DNA of 64,000 bases from Deinobacterium chartae (GCF_014202645.1 NZ_JACHHG010000011.1:62001-126000); one strand, 5' to 3'. Shown: positions 47,079 to 57,130, numbered from the stretch's first letter. Numbers and translations are program-made. The notes: generated by a model not told the origin, from the letters alone.

Positions 47079-48263
47079 TTACACGCGCTTCCCGATCTTG
47101 TCAAGCGCCTCGAGGTGCGGTCTGAGCGCTCCGGCGAGGTACAGGCTTCCGGCGACCAGCAGGCGGCCGCCGCAGGGAACTTTCGCAAGGGCGGCCTCGA
47201 GGGCTGCTCTCGGGTCGGGTTCGATCTCGCCGGGGTACAGGGCGCGCAGTTCCTCCGGGTGCGTGCCGCCCTCGCCGGGGCAGGTGTAGATGCGAGTTCC
47301 GGTCAGGGCGGCTACGGGGGCCAGGGTTTCGGCGGCGTCCTTGCGGGCCATGATGCCGAACAGCAGGGCGTCCGGAGGGCTGTCTCGCAGCGCTGCGGCC
47401 AGGGCGTGGGCGGCGTGCGGGTTGTGCGCGCCGTCGAGCAGCACCTCGCGCTCCCGCACCCAAAACGCCTCGAGGCGCGCGGGGTGGGTGGCCTCGAGGG
47501 CCGCGCCCGCGCCCTGCGGGTAGCCGAGCAGGCGCAGGGCGGCCAGGGCCAGGGCGGCGTTGCGGGCCTGGTGCGCGCCGCGCAGGCGTGGCGCGCGCGG
47601 CAGGTCGAACAGTTCGGGGTGGCTGCCGGGCGTGTATAGGGGGGCGCCGCGCTCTGCGGCAACCCGGGCAATCACCTCGAGGGCCTCGCCCTCGGCGGTG
47701 GTGAGCAGCGGCACCCCGGGGCGGGCGGCCCCGGCCTTGTCGCGGGCGATGTCCGCGAGGCCCGGACCCAGGGTCGCCACGTGGTCGAGGGCCACGTTGG
47801 TGATCAGCGTGACGCGCACCTCGGGCAGGGCAGCGGTGGCGTCGCTGGCCCCGCCCACCCCGGCCTCGACCACCGCGAGGTCCACACGGTCCTGCGCGAA
47901 GGCGCGCTGCGCCAGGGCCAATGTCAGCTCGAAAAAGGGAGCTTCGGGGGCGTGCTCGCGCGCCCAGCGCACGAAGGCGGCGGTACGGGCCGGATCGAGC
48001 TCGTGGCCCAGCACCCGGATGCGTTCCTCGAAACGGCTGAGGTGCGGCGAGGTGAAGCGACCGACCCGCAGGCCCGCCGCGAGCAGGCCCGCCTCGAGCA
48101 TCGCGCAGGTCGAGCCCTTGCCGTTGGTGCCCACCACCTGCACGGTGGGCGGGAACGCGTGCCCCTCGAGGGCCAGCAGCGCGCGGGCACGCCCGGGGCC
48201 GCGCGCTGCTCCGGAGCGGGTGCGCGAGAAAAGCCAGTCGAGTTCGGGTCGCTCGGCGCTCAT
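47079..48263 (-). CDS. folC: Folylpolyglutamate synthase / dihydrofolate synthase
   Basis: 394 residues. Adds glutamate to folates (and to dihydropteroate): Mur-ligase fold with P-loop VVGTNGKGSTCAML, LEVDxx-type central region VVEAGVGGASDAT (family VGLGGRLDATN) and LLDGAHNPHA. The ATG at 48263 is chosen over a far upstream start: TACACT lies six bases before it (48270-48275), a leaderless promoter. The gene ends 15 bases before tRNA-Lys and on the same strand, so the tRNA could be co-transcribed. Confidence 0.93.
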   Translation of the reverse strand: MSAERPELDWLFSRTRSGAARGPGRARALLALEGHAFPPTVQVVGTNGKGSTCAMLEAGLLAAGLRVGRFTSPHLSRFEERIRVLGHELDPARTAAFVRWAREHAPEAPFFELTLALAQRAFAQDRVDLAVVEAGVGGASDATAALPEVRVTLITNVALDHVATLGPGLADIARDKAGAARPGVPLLTTAEGEALEVIARVAAERGAPLYTPGSHPELFDLPRAPRLRGAHQARNAALALAALRLLGYPQGAGAALEATHPARLEAFWVREREVLLDGAHNPHAAHALAAALRDSPPDALLFGIMARKDAAETLAPVAALTGTRIYTCPGEGGTHPEELRALYPGEIEPDPRAALEAALAKVPCGGRLLVAGSLYLAGALRPHLEALDKIGKRV

Positions 48264-48269
48264 GCGCCC

Positions 48270-48275
48270 AGTGTA
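48270..48275 (-). promoter_or_regulatory. -10 box of folC
   Basis: TACACT, six bases upstream of the chosen ATG, leaderless type. Confidence 0.5.
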
Positions 48276-48353
48276 GTGCGTAAGCGGGCGGGGAGCGGGC
48301 CGCTGCGCGCCGGATAAAGAAATTCCTTTGCCTTGCCCGACGGCAAAACGGAA

Positions 48354-48359
48354 TATGAT
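48354..48359 (+). promoter_or_regulatory. -10 box of purE operon
   Basis: TATGAT, seven bases before the ATG of purE. It is divergent from the folC promoter about 80 bp away. Confidence 0.55.
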
Positions 48360-48366
48360 GGTCCCC

Positions 48367-48885
48367 ATGAGTGGTTCTGCCAGGGTCGGCGTCGTGATGG
48401 GCAGCCGCAGCGATTTTGAAACGATGACGCACGCCCTCGAGGTGTTGCGTGACCTCGAGGTGCCTTACGAGGCGCGCGTTCTCTCGGCGCACCGCACGCC
48501 CAGGCTGCTGGAGCGCTACGCGGGTTCGGCGCGCGAGCGCGGCCTGCGCGCGATCATCGCCGGAGCCGGAGGGGCCGCGCACCTGCCGGGCATGCTGGCG
48601 GCCTTCACGACCGTGCCGGTGCTGGGCGTGCCGGTGCAGTCCAGGGCCCTCTCGGGCCTGGACTCGCTGTACTCGATCGTGCAGATGCCGGGCGGGGTTC
48701 CGGTTGCGACCTTCGCGATCGGGCAGGCCGGGGCGCGCAACGCCGCGCTGTTCGCAGCCGCGCTGCTGGCCGCCGAGGACGGAGCGCTGCTCGCGCGCCT
48801 CGAGGCCTTCCGCCGCGCCCAGACCGAAGCGGTCCTCGAGGACCCGTTCTTCGAGGGGCACCCGCCTGCCCCCGAGGGCCTGTGA
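48367..48885 (+). CDS. purE: N5-carboxyaminoimidazole ribonucleotide mutase
   Basis: 172 residues. Purine synthesis: converts N5-CAIR to [22 protein letters not shown] and [12 protein letters not shown] are the substrate-binding loops, with the catalytic His in AHR. The ATG at 48367 is fixed by the -10 box seven bases upstream. Followed 13 bases later by purK. Confidence 0.96.
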   Translation: MSGSARVGVVMGSRSDFETMTHALEVLRDLEVPYEARVLSAHRTPRLLERYAGSARERGLRAIIAGAGGAAHLPGMLAAFTTVPVLGVPVQSRALSGLDSLYSIVQMPGGVPVATFAIGQAGARNAALFAAALLAAEDGALLARLEAFRRAQTEAVLEDPFFEGHPPAPEGL

Positions 48886-48898
48886 TGGAGGTGCGCTG

Positions 48899-50020
48899 AT
48901 GCTGCGTCCGGGCAGTACGGTGGGTTTTCTGGGCGGCGGTCAGCTCGCCCAGATGCTGGCGCTGAGGGCTGCCAGCATGGGCTACAAGACCGCGTTCCTC
49001 GAACCGGACCCGCACGCTCCGGCGGCACAGGTGTCCGAGCGGGTCGGTTTCGGCTTCGCCGAAGCGGACCTCGAGGCCCTGGCGGCGCGCTGCGACGTGA
49101 TCACGGTGGAATTCGAGAACGTGCCGCCCGAGGCGCTCGCCTTCCTCGAGGCGCGGGTGCCGGTGCGCCCGGCCGGTGAGCTGTTCCGGGTCTCGCGTCA
49201 CCGCGCGCTCGAGAAGCACGCGCTGGCCGCGCTGGGCCTGCCGACCGCGCCCTACCGGGTGCTGGCTCCCGGCGACGACGTCGCGGGGGTCTTGGGGGCG
49301 GTGGGCGGACGCGGCATCCTCAAGACCGCCGAGCTGGGCTACGACGGCAAGGGGCAGCGCCGGGTGGCGAGCGAGGCCGAACTGGCCGCGGCCTTAGCCG
49401 AACTGAACGTGCCCTGCGTTCTCGAGGGTTACGTGGATTTTGTGCGCGAGCTCAGCATCCAGGTGGCCCGCAACCCTTCGGGCGAGCTGGCCTTCTCGGG
49501 GTTGGTCGAGAACCTGCACGCGGGCGGCATCCTGCGCCGCTCGGTGTACCCGGCGGCAGCCTCGGAGGAGACCGAGCTGGCCGCGCGCCAGTACGCGCGC
49601 ACCCTGGCCGAGGCCTGGCGGCTCGAGGGCCTGCTGACCCTCGAGCTGTTCGAGCTCGAAGACGGCAGCCTGCGGGTCAACGAGATCGCGCCGCGCGTGC
49701 ACAACTCGGGGCACCTGACCCAAGACGGCGGCGGAGCCTCGCAGTTCGAGATGCAGCTGCGCGCCGCCTTGGACCTGCCGCTGGCCGACTTCGCGCCGCA
49801 GCTGCCCTGCGTGATGGTCAACATCTTGGGCTGGCCCGAGGACCAGCCCGAACCGGCCTGGGAGGAGATCGTGCGCCTGCCGGGCGCGCGGCTGCACCTG
49901 TACGGCAAGGCGCACCGCCCCGGGCGCAAGCTGGGGCACGTGAACGTGGTGGGCAAGACCCGCGCCGAGGTCCTCGAGGGGGCTGCGCGGGTCGAGGCCG
50001 TGCTGGGGGTGCGGCTGTGA
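48899..50020 (+). CDS. purK: N5-carboxyaminoimidazole ribonucleotide synthase
   Basis: 373 residues. ATP-grasp enzyme that makes N5-CAIR from AIR, ATP and bicarbonate, the substrate of PurE next door. N-terminal [16 protein letters not shown]-grasp segments [14 protein letters not shown] and [13 protein letters not shown]. The ATG at 48899 is preceded by TGGAGG. Its stop overlaps the kinase start as GTGA. ORF upstream of this ATG is in another frame of purE. Confidence 0.95.
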   Translation: MLRPGSTVGFLGGGQLAQMLALRAASMGYKTAFLEPDPHAPAAQVSERVGFGFAEADLEALAARCDVITVEFENVPPEALAFLEARVPVRPAGELFRVSRHRALEKHALAALGLPTAPYRVLAPGDDVAGVLGAVGGRGILKTAELGYDGKGQRRVASEAELAAALAELNVPCVLEGYVDFVRELSIQVARNPSGELAFSGLVENLHAGGILRRSVYPAAASEETELAARQYARTLAEAWRLEGLLTLELFELEDGSLRVNEIAPRVHNSGHLTQDGGGASQFEMQLRAALDLPLADFAPQLPCVMVNILGWPEDQPEPAWEEIVRLPGARLHLYGKAHRPGRKLGHVNVVGKTRAEVLEGAARVEAVLGVRL

Positions 50021-50970
50021 AGGGCCCGCTGGTCGCCCTGGGCGACTTGGCCTGGGACGTGCTGGCCAAGCCCGACCACCCGCTGCTGCCCGGCGGCGAC
50101 ACCACCGGGCGCCTCGAGCTCTCTGGCGGCGGCAGCGCCGCCAACTTGGCGGTGTGGAGCGCGCGGCTGGGGGCCGAGACCGTGTTCGTCGGCAAGGTCG
50201 GGCGTGACCGCTTCGGGGAACTGGCGGTGCGTGACCTCGAGGCGGAGGGCGTGCGGCATCACATGATCTGGTCCGAAAACCACCGTACCGGGGTGGTGCT
50301 GGCCCTGATCGACCCGAGCGGTCAGCGTGCGATGCTCTCGGGCCAGGGGGCCGACTTTTACCTGCGGCCCGACGAGCTGCCCGTGGACCTCATCCGCTTG
50401 GCCGGGCACCTGCACCTGACTGCCTGGAGCCTGTTCACCGACCCGCCGCGCACGGCGGCCCTTGAGGCCGCACGGCTGGCGCGCGAGGCGGGGGCGACGC
50501 TGTCGCTCGACCCGGGCAGCTACCAGATGATCATGCACAGCGGCCGCGAGCGCTTCTTGGAGATGATGGACGCGCTGCAGTTCGACATTTTGCTGCCCAA
50601 CCGCGACGAGGCGCAGGCCCTCAGCGGCCGCGAGCACCCGTCCGAGATGCTCGCGTGGCTGCGCGCCCGCTACCCGACTGCGCTGATCGCCCTGAAGCTC
50701 GACCGCGAGGGGGCCCTGATCGGCCTGCCCGACGGCACGGCCTTTCACGTGCCCGCCACCCCGGCCATGCCGGTCGACGCGACCGGGGCGGGCGACGCTT
50801 TCGGCGGGGCGTTCCTGGCCCACTACCTGCGCTGGAACGACGCGCGCGCCGCGGCGCGCGGGGCCGTGCAGGTCGCAGGCTGGGTGGTCAGCCGCTTCGG
50901 GGCGCGGGCTCCGGTGGACGCCGCGCTGCGCAACCGGCTCGCCGAGATCAACCTGCGGGGTACGACATGA
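50017..50970 (+). CDS. PfkB-family carbohydrate kinase
   Basis: 317 residues. Ribokinase-like fold: N-terminal [16 protein letters not shown] and C-terminal signature [15 protein letters not shown] with the catalytic Asp. Phosphorylates a sugar or nucleoside; the substrate is unclear. GTG start overlaps the purK stop, and its own stop overlaps mltG as ATGA, so it belongs to the purEK operon; a purine-nucleoside or ribose role is possible (inference). Confidence 0.88.
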   Translation: MKGPLVALGDLAWDVLAKPDHPLLPGGDTTGRLELSGGGSAANLAVWSARLGAETVFVGKVGRDRFGELAVRDLEAEGVRHHMIWSENHRTGVVLALIDPSGQRAMLSGQGADFYLRPDELPVDLIRLAGHLHLTAWSLFTDPPRTAALEAARLAREAGATLSLDPGSYQMIMHSGRERFLEMMDALQFDILLPNRDEAQALSGREHPSEMLAWLRARYPTALIALKLDREGALIGLPDGTAFHVPATPAMPVDATGAGDAFGGAFLAHYLRWNDARAAARGAVQVAGWVVSRFGARAPVDAALRNRLAEINLRGTT

Positions 50971-51956
50971 AAAAGTTCCTTGGCTTCCTGCTGGCCCTGA
51001 TCGTGCTGGTCGCCGTGCTGGTGGGCGCGGGGGCCTACTACCTCAACACCCCTGCGGGCGGCGGTGCCACCACCCTCGAGGTCAAGCCCGGCACCGGGCT
51101 GCGCGACATCGCGAACGAGCTCGAGGAGCGCAAGGTGGTGCGCTCGGCCGAGGCGCTGCTGGCGGCGCTGCGCTACCGGGGCAGCGCCGGACGCATCCGC
51201 GAGGGCCTGTACGACCTCGACGGGCAACGCACCACCCTCGAGGTGGCCCGAGCCCTCGAGGCGGGCGGGCGCCCCAGGCTGGTCCGCTTTGTGATTCCCG
51301 AGGGCAAGCGCATGGATGAGATCGCGCAGATCATCGCCGGGGCCGGGCTGAGCAGCGAGGCCGAGCTGCGGCGCGCCTTCGCGGACGCCTCGTTGAACCC
51401 GCACGCCCGGGGCAACCTCGAGGGGTTTTTGTTTCCCGCCACCTACGAGGTCAGCCCGGAGAGTAGCGCGCGCGCGATCGCGCAGATCCTTACCAACCGC
51501 ATGAACGAGGAGCTGACCCCTGAGCGGCTGGCCGCCGCCCGCAAGCTGGGCCTGGATGCCTACGCCTGGGTCACGCTGGCCTCGGTGGTGCAGTCCGAGG
51601 CGGGTTCGGACGCCGAGATGGCCCCGATCGCCGGGATCTTCCTGAACCGCCTCGACATCGGCATGCGGTTGCAGAGCGACCCGACCATCGCCTACGGCCT
51701 GGGCAAGCGCCTGCCCGAACTTGACCGCCGCGCCGGAGATTTCACCAAGGACACGCCGTACAACACCTACACCCGCGCCGGTTTGCCCAAGGGACCCATC
51801 GGCAATCCGGGCGAGGCCGCGCTGCTGTCGGTCCTCGAGGCGCGCCGCGACATCAACGGCAAGCGCGCGCTGTATTTTGTACACGGCATCGACGGTCGCC
51901 TGCACATCAACGCCGACTTCCTCGAACACCAACGGGACGTGGCCCGCTACCGCTGA
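50967..51956 (+). CDS. mltG: Endolytic murein transglycosylase
   Basis: 329 residues. One N-terminal membrane helix ([20 protein letters not shown]) and a YceG-like domain that cleaves nascent peptidoglycan strands. Visible: SVVQSEAG with the catalytic Glu, [10 protein letters not shown], and [18 protein letters not shown]. Coupled to the kinase gene. Terminator follows. Confidence 0.94.
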   Translation: MKKFLGFLLALIVLVAVLVGAGAYYLNTPAGGGATTLEVKPGTGLRDIANELEERKVVRSAEALLAALRYRGSAGRIREGLYDLDGQRTTLEVARALEAGGRPRLVRFVIPEGKRMDEIAQIIAGAGLSSEAELRRAFADASLNPHARGNLEGFLFPATYEVSPESSARAIAQILTNRMNEELTPERLAAARKLGLDAYAWVTLASVVQSEAGSDAEMAPIAGIFLNRLDIGMRLQSDPTIAYGLGKRLPELDRRAGDFTKDTPYNTYTRAGLPKGPIGNPGEAALLSVLEARRDINGKRALYFVHGIDGRLHINADFLEHQRDVARYR

Positions 51957-51982
51957 GCGAGGGCCCACACCGGAAGATCAAC

Positions 51983-52012
51983 GGGCGGGAAATCTCCCGC
52001 CCTCTTTTCTTT
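51983..52012 (+). terminator. Rho-independent terminator of the purE-mltG operon
   Basis: GGGCGGGA / TCCCGCCC stem with loop AATC, followed by TCTTTTCTTTT. Confidence 0.92.
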
Positions 52013-52046
52013 TCATCCTTCACCCTTGTGCGTGTTAGCCTGACTC

Positions 52047-52625
52047 ATGACCCTCCCTGCCGTTCCCGACGCCTCGGCCAGCAAGCGTGAGTGGCGCGTA
52101 TGGGCCAAGCGGCTGCGCAACAACAGCCCCAACATGAGCCTCGAGGTGGAGCGGCACCTGGTGCGCTGGCTGCAGGAGCGCGGGCTGCGCCGGGTGCTGG
52201 CCTACCGCGCTTTCGGGTCCGAGGTCAGCCTCAACGCCCTGCCGCTGCTCGACCCCAGCCTGGTGCTGTACACCACCCGCGCGAACCTCACCCCGGCCCC
52301 GCACCTGACCGTACACCCCTGGGAATCGGTGCGCGTGCGCCCCGGCTGGAACCTGCTCGAGCCCGACGCCGACGAGCCCGAGACGGACCCCTCGGCCCTC
52401 GAGGCGGTGCTGGTGCCAGGACTCGCCTTCGACCGGGCCGGGTACCGCCTGGGGTACGGGGTCGGTTTCTACGACCGCTTTCTGCCTACGCTGCCTCAGG
52501 GCTGCGTGCGGGTGGGCGTGACCACCGAGGCCCTGCGGGTCGACGCTCTGCCGAGCGAGCCGCACGACGTGCCGGTGGACTTTGTGGCCACCGAGGCCGG
52601 GGTGACCCCGGTGGTGCGCCCCTGA
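52047..52625 (+). CDS. 5-formyltetrahydrofolate cyclo-ligase
   Basis: 192 residues. Converts 5-formyl-THF to 5,10-methenyl-THF with ATP. N-terminal KREWRVWAKRL with basic ATP contacts, then VLAYRAF, VPGLAFDRAGYRLGYGVGFYDRFL (family glycine-rich motif). TAGCCT lies five bases before the ATG, so the mRNA is probably leaderless. Confidence 0.92.
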   Translation: MTLPAVPDASASKREWRVWAKRLRNNSPNMSLEVERHLVRWLQERGLRRVLAYRAFGSEVSLNALPLLDPSLVLYTTRANLTPAPHLTVHPWESVRVRPGWNLLEPDADEPETDPSALEAVLVPGLAFDRAGYRLGYGVGFYDRFLPTLPQGCVRVGVTTEALRVDALPSEPHDVPVDFVATEAGVTPVVRP

Positions 52626-52716
52626 GCCTGCGTTACACTGAGAGCAACCCGTTTTATACTCCGTTCAAATTGTGCGTCCCCAAGCAAAACGCGCCGAAGG
52701 AGAAACAAGGAGAGCC

Positions 52717-53505
52717 ATGACCACCACCTCGAGCCCTGCCGTCTTGCAGTCGGTCCACAACCACGTGCTGTACCTGACCCTCAACCGTCCCGACGTGCTC
52801 AACGCCGCGAACAACGCGCTGCTGCTCGAGCTCCTCGAGGGGCTCAAGGCAGCCGGGCGCGACCCCGAGGTGCGCGCGGTCGTCATCACCGGTGCAGGAC
52901 GCGGCTTCTGCGCCGGGCAGGACCTCGCGGCGGTCGAGGAACGCGCAGGGTCCTTCACCGAGCACATCGAACGCACCTACAACCGCGTCATCTTGCAGAT
53001 GCGCACGCTGGAAAAACCGGTCATCACCGCCGTGAACGGCGTGGCTGCCGGGGCGGGGGCCAGCATCGCCCTGGCCGGCGACGTGCGGCTGTGGAGCGAC
53101 GCGGCGCGCTTCATCGAGGTGTTCTCCAACATCGCGCTGATTCCGGATTCGGGCTCCACGTGGCTGCTGCCCCGCATCGTGGGTTATCACCGCGCCTTCG
53201 AACTGATGGCGCTGGCCGAGCGGGTCGAGCCCGGCGACGCGCTGCGCCTGGGCCTGTGCGAGCACGTCTACCCGGCCGAGACCTTCGAGGCCGAGGTGCG
53301 CGCCTACGCCGAACGCATGGCGGCCCGCCCCACGCGCGCGCTGGGCCTCACCAAACGCGCCCTGAACTACGCCCTGACCCACACGCTCGAGGACGCCCTG
53401 CAGCACGAAGCCTACCTGCAAGAGGCCGCCTCGCGCCTCGAGGACCACCAGGAGGGCGTGAGCGCTTTCTTGCACAAGCGCGCGCCCGAGTTCAAGGGCC
53501 GCTGA
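52717..53505 (+). CDS. Enoyl-CoA hydratase/isomerase family protein
   Basis: 262 residues. Crotonase fold: LNRPDVLNAAN, ITGAGRGFCAGQDLA (oxyanion hole), VNGVAAGAGASIALAGDVRL, and Asp in ALIPDSGST, where the catalytic Glu of classical hydratases would be. The pattern RGFCAGQDL with PDSG is closer to phenylacetate-pathway PaaG-type isomerases. ATG at 52717 with AAGGAG upstream. Confidence 0.87.
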   Translation: MTTTSSPAVLQSVHNHVLYLTLNRPDVLNAANNALLLELLEGLKAAGRDPEVRAVVITGAGRGFCAGQDLAAVEERAGSFTEHIERTYNRVILQMRTLEKPVITAVNGVAAGAGASIALAGDVRLWSDAARFIEVFSNIALIPDSGSTWLLPRIVGYHRAFELMALAERVEPGDALRLGLCEHVYPAETFEAEVRAYAERMAARPTRALGLTKRALNYALTHTLEDALQHEAYLQEAASRLEDHQEGVSAFLHKRAPEFKGR

Positions 53506-53515
53506 GCGGCACGCC

Positions 53516-54652
53516 TTACTTGCGCACCGCCGCCCAGTCGGTCAACAGCCGCTGCGCCACCCGGCGGTTGCGGCTTTCGATTTCGGCGCGGCGCGGGATC
53601 TCGGGCGGCAGGTCCCACCAACCCGAGGGCAGCGGGTCGCCCTGCGGGGCCTGCCAGGCCTGCAGCCAGGCGGGGGGCAGTTCCTCGGGAACCGACTGGC
53701 CGCTCAGTTCGGCATACAGCAGCGCCCAGGCCCGCGGGGCCACGTTGTGGATCGCATAGCCGCCTCCACCCGTGGCCAGCAGCCGCCCCGAGGCGAACTC
53801 ATCGGCCCAGGCACTCACCCGGCGGTACACCGCGCGCAGCCCCTGTACGGTCAGGGACAGGTCGGCCAGCGGATCTTTGAAGTGCGCGTCCGCCCCGGCC
53901 TGCAAGATCAAAACGTCCGGCCGGAACCACGCCAGCGCTGCGGGCACCACCCGCTCGAGCACCTCGAGGTACGAGTCGTCCTGGGTAAAAGGCTCTAAGG
54001 GCAGGTTCAGGCTGTAGCCGCTGCCCTCGCCGCGCCCCATCTCCCAGGTCGCACCGGTGCCCGGCCACAAAAAGCGTCCGGTCTCGTGCAGGCTGAGCGT
54101 GAGCACACGGGGATCTTCGTAGTGCAGCCACTGCACTCCGTCGCCGTGGTGCACGTCCACATCGAGGTACGCGACCCGCCACCCCGCCTGCGTGAAGCGG
54201 CGCGCCGCCACCGACAGGTCGTTGTACACGCAAAACCCTGCGGCCTTGTCGGCCTGGGCGTGGTGCAAGCCGCCGCCCAGGTTGACCGCGCGGCGGTAGT
54301 CGCCGTCCAGAATCAGCTGCGCGGCGCGCGCCGTTCCTCCGACCAGCTGCAAGGCCGCCTCGTGCATTCCGGCGAACACCGGCACGTCCAGGGTACCCAG
54401 GCCGTAATCGGTCGCGTCCGGCACCGCCTCGCCCCTCGAGGCGCGCCTGACCCGCTCCACAAATCCCGCGCGGTGCGTCCGCAGCAGCTCGTCCTCGGTC
54501 AGCTCGAGCGGGGGAACGATGTCGGCCGCGTCCAGGCAGCCGCAGGCCTCGAGCAGCGTGCGCGCCAGATCCACCCGCACGCACTGGAAGGGATGGTCGG
54601 GGCCAAAGTCATAACGGCGGTATTCGGGCGAGTAGACGAACGCGGTTTTCAT
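53516..54652 (-). CDS. acuC: Acetoin utilisation protein AcuC, deacetylase family
   Basis: 378 residues. Zinc-dependent histone-deacetylase-like enzyme; in Bacillus AcuC deacetylates acetyl-CoA synthetase. Visible: GGGLHHAQADKAAGFCVYND and YLDVDVHHGDGVQ (zinc and active-site His/Asp), LSLHETGRF, ILQAGADAH and GGGGYAIHN. The ATG at 54652 is seven bases after acuB, giving acuA-acuB-acuC on one strand. Confidence 0.92.
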   Translation of the reverse strand: MKTAFVYSPEYRRYDFGPDHPFQCVRVDLARTLLEACGCLDAADIVPPLELTEDELLRTHRAGFVERVRRASRGEAVPDATDYGLGTLDVPVFAGMHEAALQLVGGTARAAQLILDGDYRRAVNLGGGLHHAQADKAAGFCVYNDLSVAARRFTQAGWRVAYLDVDVHHGDGVQWLHYEDPRVLTLSLHETGRFLWPGTGATWEMGRGEGSGYSLNLPLEPFTQDDSYLEVLERVVPAALAWFRPDVLILQAGADAHFKDPLADLSLTVQGLRAVYRRVSAWADEFASGRLLATGGGGYAIHNVAPRAWALLYAELSGQSVPEELPPAWLQAWQAPQGDPLPSGWWDLPPEIPRRAEIESRNRRVAQRLLTDWAAVRK

Positions 54653-54659
54653 GTCCGGC

Positions 54660-55286
54660 CTACCGCATCGGAGGCCACACGACCTCGAAGCCCTGTTCGG
54701 CAAGACGCCGCGCGAGCGGTCGTCCCAGGGGCGTGTCCACCCGCAGCACAAAGCGCAGCCGTCCCTCGGGCGCCGGACTGGTCAGCACCGAGGAGACGTT
54801 TACGCCCTCGCGCTCGAGTGCCTGGCCGACCCGCGCCAGTTGGCCGGGCACGTTGTCCACCTCGAGTTCCAGGCGGCTCGAGGCGGCGTTCACGCCGGTC
54901 AGCCGAATGATGGCTCCCAGCAGGTCGATGCCGGTCACGATGCCCCGCACCGCACCGGACTCGTCGGTCACGACCAGCGAACCGATGCGGCGCTCGCGCA
55001 TGCGGCGCGCGGCTTCCTCCACCGGTTCCTCGAGGTCGGTGGTCACCACCGGGGAGACCATCACCGAGCGCAGGGGGTCCTCGAGGCCCCGGCGCTGCTC
55101 GGGGGTCGCCAGCACCGAGGCCCGTGCGCTCAGGTCGCGGTCGGACACGATGCCGACCAGCCGTCCGTCCTCGAGGATCGGCAGGTGACGCAGGCTGCGC
55201 TCCTGCATCAGGCGGTACGCCCCAAGGACGGTCAGGTCCGGCGGCGCGGTCAGCGGGTGGGGGGTCATGACGTCACGGACGAGCAT
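54660..55286 (-). CDS. acuB: CBS-domain and ACT-domain protein AcuB-like
   Basis: 208 residues. Two CBS domains (MLVRDVMTPHPLTAPPD onward, to about 140) bind adenosyl ligands, followed by an ACT-like domain (about 140-208). Order and position between a GNAT protein and AcuC match AcuB, a regulator of acetyl-CoA synthetase control. Cytoplasmic. Confidence 0.82.
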   Translation of the reverse strand: MLVRDVMTPHPLTAPPDLTVLGAYRLMQERSLRHLPILEDGRLVGIVSDRDLSARASVLATPEQRRGLEDPLRSVMVSPVVTTDLEEPVEEAARRMRERRIGSLVVTDESGAVRGIVTGIDLLGAIIRLTGVNAASSRLELEVDNVPGQLARVGQALEREGVNVSSVLTSPAPEGRLRFVLRVDTPLGRPLARRLAEQGFEVVWPPMR

Positions 55287-55333
55287 GCGGCAGCTCCTGC
55301 AAAGAAGAATCGAGGCATTCTAACACTGCCGCC

Positions 55334-55939
55334 TCACGATGCGCTCTGCTGCGTGCGCCAGCGAATCAGAAAACGCAGGCGCTCGAACTCGGCGAGCAGT
55401 TCCGGACTCACCCGGCTGCCCACGCGGGCCATCAGGGCGTTGCCCGGGTAGTGCGCGATCTCGGGGTCGTCGGTCTTGTACACCTCGAAGCCCACGCTGC
55501 CGTACAGCCGCTCGAGCAGCTTGCGGTAGGCGTAGGTGGACAGCCCGCTGCCCTCGAGGTCGTAGTGCCAGTAGTACAGCGTGGCGACCACGATGTTCTC
55601 CTCGCAGCGCCCGCCCTCGAACATGCGCTCGAGCATGCGGCGCGCCAGGTGCCGCGAGCGGTAGCGCGGCGAGCTCTCCACCGCACCGAGCTCGAGGATG
55701 CCGGGCAGCTTCGTCTCGCCCCAGCGCTCGAAAGAGTCGGGCGGGTGCAAGGTGGCGTATCCGACGATCTCCTCTTCCACCACCGCCGTGACGATGCTGC
55801 CCTGCTCGAGGCGGGCGATACCGACCAACGCATTTTTCTGCAGTTCCGCAGGCCGGAAGACCTTGAGCTGCGGGTCGATCCGCAGCGACTCCAGGGTCTC
55901 GGGCGGCGTGGGGTAGATCAGCGTCGGTGCCTGGTCCAC
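55334..55939 (-). CDS. acuA: GNAT acetyltransferase, AcuA-like
   Basis: 201 residues with a GNAT core: VTAVVEEEIVGYATL, LELGAVESSPRYRSRHLARRML (CoA-binding loop) and YGSVGFEVYKTD. In Bacillus AcuA acetylates and inactivates acetyl-CoA synthetase and AcuC reverses it. GTG start at 55939 with GGAG upstream. First gene of acuABC here; no acs gene in the window. Confidence 0.82.
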   Translation of the reverse strand: MDQAPTLIYPTPPETLESLRIDPQLKVFRPAELQKNALVGIARLEQGSIVTAVVEEEIVGYATLHPPDSFERWGETKLPGILELGAVESSPRYRSRHLARRMLERMFEGGRCEENIVVATLYYWHYDLEGSGLSTYAYRKLLERLYGSVGFEVYKTDDPEIAHYPGNALMARVGSRVSPELLAEFERLRFLIRWRTQQSAS

Positions 55940-56067
55940 GTGTTTCTCCGTGACATCAGCTTACCCTGCGCGAAGCGGCCTGTATGTCCCGCCCCGCCCC
56001 GTTTTGCTTAACCGAACGCCCCTGAAACCTTCTCACACCACTCGCAGCAACCGTAACGCCCGGTCCG

Positions 56068-56073
56068 TATAAT
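56068..56073 (+). promoter_or_regulatory. -10 box of lptF-type gene
   Basis: TATAAT, seven bases before GTG 56081. It overlaps an upstream in-frame ATG (56072), which therefore cannot be the start of a transcript made here. Confidence 0.6.
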
Positions 56074-56080
56074 GAACGGA

Positions 56081-57130
56081 GTGAACCTGCGGCTTGCACG
56101 CTATGTGCTGCGCGAGACCCTGCCGCTGTACCTGGCGGGCGTGGCGCTCTTCCTGATCCTCCAGACGACCGACCTGATTTCGACCGCAGCGGGCGTGCTG
56201 ATCAATCAGCGCGCGCCCATCGAGGTCGCACTGCAGCTGTATCTGGCCCGCGTGCCGGTGTTCGTACAGAAGTCGCTGGCGCTGGCCGTGCCGTTCGCGC
56301 TGCTGCTCGCCTTGGGCCGCATGGCCAAGGACAGCGAGCTCAAAGCCGCCTTCGCCTCGGGCGTCCGCCCAGCGTGGCTGGTGGCCCCGCTGGCCGCCTT
56401 CGGCCTGCTGGTGAGCGCCCTGATCTTCGTGAACGACTCGCTGTGGCTGCCGCAGTCGTACAAGCTGTGGGACGTGGCGGTTGCCCGCATCTTCCGCACC
56501 TCGCCCCCGCCGCAGAACACCACGCTGTATACCCGCTCCGAACAGGGGCGGCTGTTCTATGCGGGCAGCGTGCAGCAGCGCAACGGCGACAAAACTCAGG
56601 CCGACTTGCTGGGCGTGATGGTGCGCACGCCCGACACCACCTACACCGCGCAGCGCGGCCTGTGGGACGCGCGCAACAAGACCTGGGAACTGTACAACGT
56701 CTGGGCTTACCGCACGGTCGGCGAGGAACCGGTCAACACCCCGCGCGAGGTGTTCCCGCACACCTCGAGGCTGGTCGCCTTTACCCCGCCGCCCGAGCAG
56801 CTCACCGTTCAGCAGTTGCGCGATCGCTTGAACGATCCGCAGCTCGAGCGGGGAGCGGCGCGCAGCATCGAGTTCGAGCTGCAGCGGCGCTTCGCCGATC
56901 CGGTTTCGGCCCTGTCGTTCGCGCTGGCCGCCGGAGTGCTGGGCGTACTGCTGCGTAATCGCTCGTGGGCTTTTGTGGCCATCATCGGCATGATCTTCGT
57001 GTATTACGTCGTGTGGTCTGCCACGCCCGAGTTTGCCAAGCTCGGTGCGATGCCGGTGTGGACCGCCGCATGGCTGCCCAACTTCTTACTGGTGGCCTTC
57101 GCGCTGTCGCTCTCGAGGAGGCTCACTTGA
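56081..57130 (+). CDS. LptF/LptG family permease (YjgP/YjgQ), first copy
   Basis: 349 residues. Six predicted membrane helices split by a large periplasmic beta-jellyroll (about 135-265). Helix-1 pattern LARYVLRETLPLYLAGV and MAKDSELKAAFASGV are typical. In diderms these permeases extract lipopolysaccharide for the Lpt bridge; in Deinococcus, which lacks typical LPS, the cargo is unknown. GTG 56081 is chosen by the promoter position. Stop overlaps the next gene. Confidence 0.85.
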   Translation: MNLRLARYVLRETLPLYLAGVALFLILQTTDLISTAAGVLINQRAPIEVALQLYLARVPVFVQKSLALAVPFALLLALGRMAKDSELKAAFASGVRPAWLVAPLAAFGLLVSALIFVNDSLWLPQSYKLWDVAVARIFRTSPPPQNTTLYTRSEQGRLFYAGSVQQRNGDKTQADLLGVMVRTPDTTYTAQRGLWDARNKTWELYNVWAYRTVGEEPVNTPREVFPHTSRLVAFTPPPEQLTVQQLRDRLNDPQLERGAARSIEFELQRRFADPVSALSFALAAGVLGVLLRNRSWAFVAIIGMIFVYYVVWSATPEFAKLGAMPVWTAAWLPNFLLVAFALSLSRRLT

